Assembly: GCA_949987565.1 (NCBI GenBank)
Contig: OX465111.1
Span: forward strand, 13,439,216 to 13,503,215
DNA length: 64,000 nt
Reading direction: 5' to 3'
Source of the DNA: Luidia sarsii
Lineage: Eukaryota; Echinodermata; Asteroidea; Paxillosida; Luidiidae
The notes under the pieces are model-generated. The model did no database searches and had not been told where the DNA came from. It was given only the letters and a program-made list of their open reading frames with translations. Shown one piece after another: positions 58,820-64,000 of this stretch. Position 1 is the stretch's first letter; every line of letters starts with the position of its first letter. The translations under genes were made by a program, and so were the position numbers.

Positions 58820-58950
58820 AGATCCTTGCAAGACGTTCCTTTGTAGGTCCTTGCAGGAAATTTGAGAAAGGTCCTGCTATATGATCGAAACATCATAATC
58901 AAATTTTTTGGAATTTGCATTATGATCATTGTCAGTCAGTGAGCATTTGA
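58820..58950. repeat. CCTGCTAGGATC family copy
   Basis: GATCCTTGCAAGACG and GAGAAAGGTCCTGCTATATG then TCGAAACATCA, followed by GTCAGTCAGTGAGC. Confidence 0.8.
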
Positions 58951-59159
58951 CTTGGAAACTTTTTGGGAAACATGACTTCATTCAGGAAAGTTTATTGCTC
59001 CTTCAAAATCTACAAATATAAGGCCGGACGTGTCTCTAGACTTTTGTTTTTCAGATGACATTGTTGACCAACCGAGACACAAGCTCAGCTGATTGGTCAG
59101 AGTCAAGGCCACAAGCAATGGCCTTGTCCTTAATTGGAACCACCGCTCATTCTCAGCAG

Positions 59160-59665
59160 AGCTAGGTGCGGGGACAGACAAGGAGGCAGGATTATTTGCG
59201 GATTAGAAGGGGATTAAGCGTCGGCAGTGGGCAAATCCTCCGGGTTTTAGGCGGGACGCTGGAAGGAAGTCCCAAGTTGACCCCCCTGGTGTGCGGCACC
59301 TCACTTAAGCCCCGCTTGTTTCTAAGCACTGGGTTTCAAGCGCTCAGCGCGGACACCGGGCAGAGAACGCAAGCATCTCTCGCAATGAGGCGTACGGGAG
59401 AACGCACTAACTGGCTAGGACGCAGACAGACCAAAGGACTTCAGCGCATCCTTCAGATGTCTAAGATGAGGGATTTATGCGGCTCTCAGAGTTGACCCTC
59501 CCGTTAGAGGGGGCCTCACGTCCCTCAAACTATCATTGCCCTCTCTAATCTCCTCATGTGGGGAAACTTCACTCATAAACCCGCCCTCGTCTTAATGACG
59601 ACAGCGACGTTTCATCTCCGAGATGCGGCATTTCCTCCATCATGAAACAGCACTCACACTTTTGA
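59160..59665. other. GC-rich unique segment
   Basis: About 500 bp, CpG-bearing and free of the recurrent repeats. A 109-codon plus-strand frame starts at 59166 but has no splice context and no family resemblance. Candidate regulatory DNA or upstream exon territory; undecided. Confidence 0.3.
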
Positions 59666-59669
59666 CACG

Positions 59670-60240
59670 CTAAAGCCGCGCTTCCACTGGTACTTATCTT
59701 GGTCAAACTCACCGAGAGGATGGTTACTTTTTTCCCCCCCAATTTCAAGTCAAGTGGAAACGGCCAATTAGACTTTCCTCTTGGTTTCTTTTACCCATAT
59801 CAACAGACTCCAATGTCTACTTTTACCAGCCAACCTCCGCCAAGTACAAGTGACCAGGTAACTTTGAGTCGATTTATCAAACGGAAATGCACAATTCAGT
59901 AAATGCGACTCGCCAAACAACCACATACATGTACAGTAGAATGTCAACCTTGCCACTGCACTGTGCACTGTTTTGGTATACACACTGCGCACTTCGATCA
60001 AACTCCTTCGCAATGGTAGTCAGAAGTGGTTTTATTTTGCAGGCCACAGAGGTCAATTGCGCAACCTCAAAGGTCGTGCACAGCTCCCTCGTGAGCCGTT
60101 ATATTGCCAGCTCGGTTACTTTAACCACTGTCTCAGTTACATTTCCCAACTCAGAAACTCCACGTGGGAGAGACAGCAAAATTTACCCATCTGATAATCA
60201 ACCATTGTCTCAGGCATATTTCCCCCATCTAAGCCCTTAG
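59670..60240. mobile_element. Long AAGCCGCG-type MITE-like element
   Basis: Begins AAAGCCGCGCTTCCACTGG and ends in CCACGTGGGAGAGACAGC followed by TCTCAGGCATATTTCCC. Internal TCGGTTACTTTAACC words mirror the copy at 42150-42515, but it carries about 200 extra bp. Confidence 0.7.
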
Positions 60241-61930
60241 AAAAATGATCAAGACCTTGTGACAACACGGCCCAAAGCTGCCTGCATCGAGTGATAAGAT
60301 GCCAACAGCATTAACATCGGGATCTTCATTTTACAATCTCCATTTCCTGTTGAGAAAGTGGAGGATCCAACCGGTGATTATAAGCTTACATGCGCTGCAG
60401 GTAAAAATAGGTTGGATGCTTTGAATTCAAAACCACCGAGCTTGTGCGGGGCATTAGGTTAATTCCCTGCAGGTAAATCAGTGTCACGCACCGAGCACAT
60501 GTTGCTTAGCATGATGAGCTTAAGGCACTCACAACCTACAACCTACCATGCTTGAAGCCCCTACACACCATTGGTAAAGGTCTTAGAAATGCGTCCACAC
60601 TTTGTCTAATCCAGCATGTGCATGAAATAACACACCTGTGAAAGTTTCAGCTCAATCCGTCAACCATGTCACGAGAAAATGGTGAAAAACTGGCTCATTT
60701 TTTTTATCAAACTGTGTCAGGATCGTAAAATGCACTTAGCAAAATTTTCAATAGTGCCATCGTGCATTTAAACCTTGGAAAATTGCGAGTAAATCTCAAA
60801 ACAGTCGGTAATTGCGAATGGACCTTTTTGAGATCAAGTCTGACGGGAAAGCACCTTTTCTCGTAGTTGAAAAAAAACCCAGATAGGGAAAAATGAAAAT
60901 AATAGTTAACTACTAACTCTAGAAAGAAGACATTTTCTTTACCGGTATGCAAAAAATAAAATTGCCCAAAACAAAGGCTAAAAAGCCACTCAAGGTTAAG
61001 GGCTAAATAAAGAAGGAGATAGAGAGGGACTCAGGAAGGCTGGAGATATAAATTAACATACTTTTTCTTACTAACAAAGACCCTTTGAAGTAGATAAAAT
61101 ACACCATAAATACGGTATGCGCCAATGGCATGATTACAAGCACAAAAATGCTATGAGGGCAGACCAAACATGTATGTACATGTAGACCAAAGAGAAAACT
61201 GGAGAGAAAACTGTTGTAAAAGAAAGATGTCATCTAGGCAACATGACATGGTCAGATGCTGAGGTAGCAGCCGAGGACAGAGGACCATGGAGGAGAGAAC
61301 ATTCTCACTCTCAGGGCCTCCATTCTCCACACCAGGAGACAAGAAGTAAGTCAAGAAATTCAGACATTGACAACGGTAAAAGGACCAGTACTCCAGTAGG
61401 GTTGCTACCATTTCTGGGCCTTTCATCGACCGATAAATTTCAAGGGAGTAAACTGGGCAAGCCTTTTCCACCCGTTTAAATCAGTTTCCTCCCTTCCTGA
61501 CAAACCTGGTCTACCTCGCTGGGATAAAAAACCAAAAAAAAAACCCTCCAAAACGGGCCATGACTAGTGACTCTCTCACTCCCTTTCCTTCCTATCCAGA
61601 GATTCTCCACGGACGATCCTGAAAGGGGACTTCTCCCTCCGAGCTCTGCCGGAGTTCGTGGGGGTATGCGAAACACATGGCCTGTCCCAGTACTAACTCT
61701 GAAAATGAGAGCCCTACTGTACGTATCGCACAGATAGGGGCCTACGGGTATGCCACCGTTGGCTACAGCCACCAAGGAGCTGGTAGCCTTCCATTCCGCC
61801 GAGAATTTCTCAGCATCCCCCTTCTTTTTAAACTGTAACACAGTCCAGCGTTACTGCAAATGACCCGACCTCCTTCCCCAAAACAGCTCAATTCCGCTTC
61901 AATAGAATGTGATAATAGTAGTAATCCTCA
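60241..61930. other. Unique sequence, no gene supported
   Basis: The frame at 61476-61841 (minus strand) was examined for an FN3 half and has none of its motifs. Confidence 0.4.
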
Positions 61931-61934
61931 AAAG

Positions 61935-61985
61935 TTAGAGGGCCTGGCGTTTTCATCCTAGCAGGACCTTTCTCAAAGGCAAAGT
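61935..61985. repeat. Single arm of the CCTGCTAGGATC family
   Basis: GGGCCTGGCGTTTTCATCCT then AGCAGGACCTTTCTCAAAGG. Confidence 0.85.
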
Positions 61986-63045
61986 GACAAGGACATACAC
62001 AGACAGTCAGGGGAAGGAAAGCCCTGACACGCATGACAGAAGAAGGACAAAAGGGAAGGATGTGGGATGCAGATGCCGACACAAAGGGAGGGGAGATCAA
62101 AGGGAAAATAAACAAAAGGGTGGGGAGGATCAAAGGAACAAGAGCTGGGTGGGAGATCAAAGAGGGAATGAAGTGAGGGATTAATGAAGTGAGGATTTGT
62201 CATTCACTTCCTGGATAAATAGTAATCCTCAGTTTTTTGTCTATTCTGTTCCATATGCTTTATCTGTAACACCATTCTGCATGTACCGGTACTTGTATTT
62301 GACTTATATATTTGATTAGGGTATAGCCAGTCTTATTAGAGTTACTGTACTCTTGACTCAGTTTGTCCATAATCTGTATCCCTGCCTGCCTAATGTCTCA
62401 CGATCACAGTAACCATTCTCGGTGCTTGTGCAAAAGTCAACTGTGTCTTTGATAAGACCTAATTCCCTCTCCCCGACCATAATTCCCCCCAAAATTAGCA
62501 AGCTTCTTAGTCAGTCCAGACCAGACCAGATTTTTGTGGGCTTTCCCATGATTTTTCTCTCTTTTTGAGGGTGGTCGGTCTCCGCCTCTCCATTGGGACT
62601 TTTCTAACCCCCTTACTCCCCCCACCGGCTTGGAAAATTGAAATTTCCTTCCTTTTTCTCAAGACACCTGGGCCCGTGGTTACTGTTTTGGCTGAAAGCA
62701 TGGCACGCACACGCATGGCACGCACACGTGCTTGGGTCGACTATGCCAGACTGCAATAGACCTCTAACAATGATACCGGTAAGTGGCTCTTGCCACTGTC
62801 ATTGTCATTGGGCCTTTTCACACCACACAATGTCTTTTCTTTTTCTCTGGGAATTTGTCAACAGCAGCCTGCACTTCCTGCACTTCCAGCACACAACTGT
62901 GGGGTTAGATCTCTATGGTTAGATAAACCCACATTGGAATAACACTTGTTCCTATTTCCTGGAAAAAATGTACAATCCCAGGGTTATGATAATGACCTTG
63001 ATAGCTCTCTAAACAAAACCTGGGGACGACTTCACATACATGTAG
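61986..63045. other. Unique sequence, no gene supported
   Basis: Purine-rich at 62035-62180. ACACGCATGGCACGC is doubled at 62705-62730. No exon recognised. Confidence 0.4.
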
Positions 63046-63049
63046 CCTC

Positions 63050-63522
63050 ACCATGTATCGTAACTCAACTTACGATTGATAACCCACCGTAATTTGCGAT
63101 AGGTCGTGCGGTTTCTGTGCATCGCTTATCGTCTTGCGATTGATCGTAAGTTACAATGGGTTTGGTGGAATTGACATCAGTTTCGGCTGCCATAATGAAG
63201 GGGTTCAATGGTAGTGTGTGGTGTGTATGCATGAGCCATGCACAGCGCATGCCTATTGTCAGGGCACATAACAGGCTCACATTTCGCCCGATGTGGTTTT
63301 TTGTACACAGTGGAATTTTACCGAGTCACACATTTGCACTGGACCCATCAACTGTGCAAATGTGACCTGAAGTCAATTTCACCAAACTCATCATAACTTA
63401 CGATCAATCGTAAGACGATGAGCGATGCACAGAAACCATACCGCCCATCACAACTTGCGATGGATAATCATATTGTAAGTCGAGTTATGATGCATCGTAA
63501 GGCTTTGTGAAATCCAGCTCAG
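63050..63522. mobile_element. Two GATTTCAC-type MITE copies in opposite orientation
   Basis: CGTAACTCAACTTACGATTG to GTTTGGTGGAATTGACATC (63056-63178) is the reverse of AATTTCACCAAACTCATCAT to GGCTTTGTGAAATCC (63380-63517). About 200 bp separate them, making a large inverted structure. Confidence 0.85.
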
Positions 63523-64000
63523 GCTACTTGTACTGGGTAGAGAGTGGCCTGATAAAAGTAACTACTTGACTTGGTTAGAGCAACTGTAGGGAAATGATGT
63601 AATGTAACCATTGTCTGAGTGAGTCCCTCACCCACCTCCCCCCAAAAAAATCCCACTACAAACATGGCTTAAAAAAGAGAGAAAAGTAACAGAGATACAG
63701 GTCAAAGCTTTGGACCATGACAGTAAACACTCCGAGGCCAGAAGACGGATGATCTGGTTCCTTCCAAGGTCAGGCCCCCTACCATCAGCCCCCGTAATGA
63801 ACGTGTTACAGGAACTAGACCTGCCCAGGGAAAGGGTGTGGGAGGGGAAACATCAACTTCCTCCTAGAAGTCTACCGCCTTGAGGAGGGGGGGGGGGAGG
63901 GAGCACATTGTGAGGGGGTGCTTTTACATCAATACAACGAGGGAACTGCCATATTAGGATGGCAATGAGCAAGAACATAATACCTCGTGGGCAATGTCTT
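63523..64000. other. Window end, no gene recognised
   Basis: Contains a G-run near 63888-63897. No FN3-like exon on the minus strand was seen. Confidence 0.4.

Noticed and set aside
61476..61841. 121-codon minus-strand frame upstream of the receptor exons, tested as the missing FN3 half
   Set aside because: It lacks the FN3 B-strand Trp and C-strand Tyr pattern and has no donor with a phase-1 end.

Overview
The window is eukaryotic intronic and intergenic DNA. Coding sequence is confined to short exons with GT/AG splice signals. The rest is tandem satellite, tRNA-headed SINEs, palindromic MITE-like repeats and low-complexity tracts, with one Penelope-type retroelement fragment. There is no operon, Shine-Dalgarno or compact gene layout. 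The repeat mix, frequent ACATGTA and ACCGGT words and a vertebrate-style FN3 receptor suggest a marine invertebrate deuterostome (echinoderm or amphioxus-like). The species cannot be fixed from the sequence alone.

Layout. 1-16345: a satellite array of ~186-bp monomers organised into a 4,931-bp higher-order unit that carries copies of an 84-nt exon. 16680-17800: degenerate CCAG/TCAA tetranucleotide DNA. 18032-26723: three plus-strand exons that chain in phase and end in a stop, interpreted as the 3' end of an unidentified gene. Its 84-nt middle exon (18482-18565) is the apparent parent of the exon copies in the array. 19190-31500: repeat-rich DNA with several tandem arrays, tRNA-derived SINE clusters, an inverted ~480-bp pair, and one candidate terminal exon on the minus strand (28680-28806).

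35111-56610: minus-strand 3' part of a single-pass receptor. Nine exons join with consistent phases. They encode the end of one FN3 domain, a complete FN3 domain, a Ser/Thr/Pro stalk, a transmembrane helix, and a cytoplasmic tail of about 210 residues ending in TTL, a class I PDZ-ligand pattern. Introns are full of SINEs, palindromic repeats and large GA tracts. 56611-64000 is further intron or upstream DNA in which I could not find the preceding FN3 half-exon.

The most unusual object is the array at 1-16345. A coding exon with its own acceptor and donor was captured into a satellite and amplified to twelve full copies, all in sense orientation relative to the neighbouring parent gene, with almost no divergence. 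Phase analysis predicts that splicing one of these copies in just before exon 18032-18168 would create an early stop, so the array could act as a reservoir of poison exons. This needs RNA evidence.
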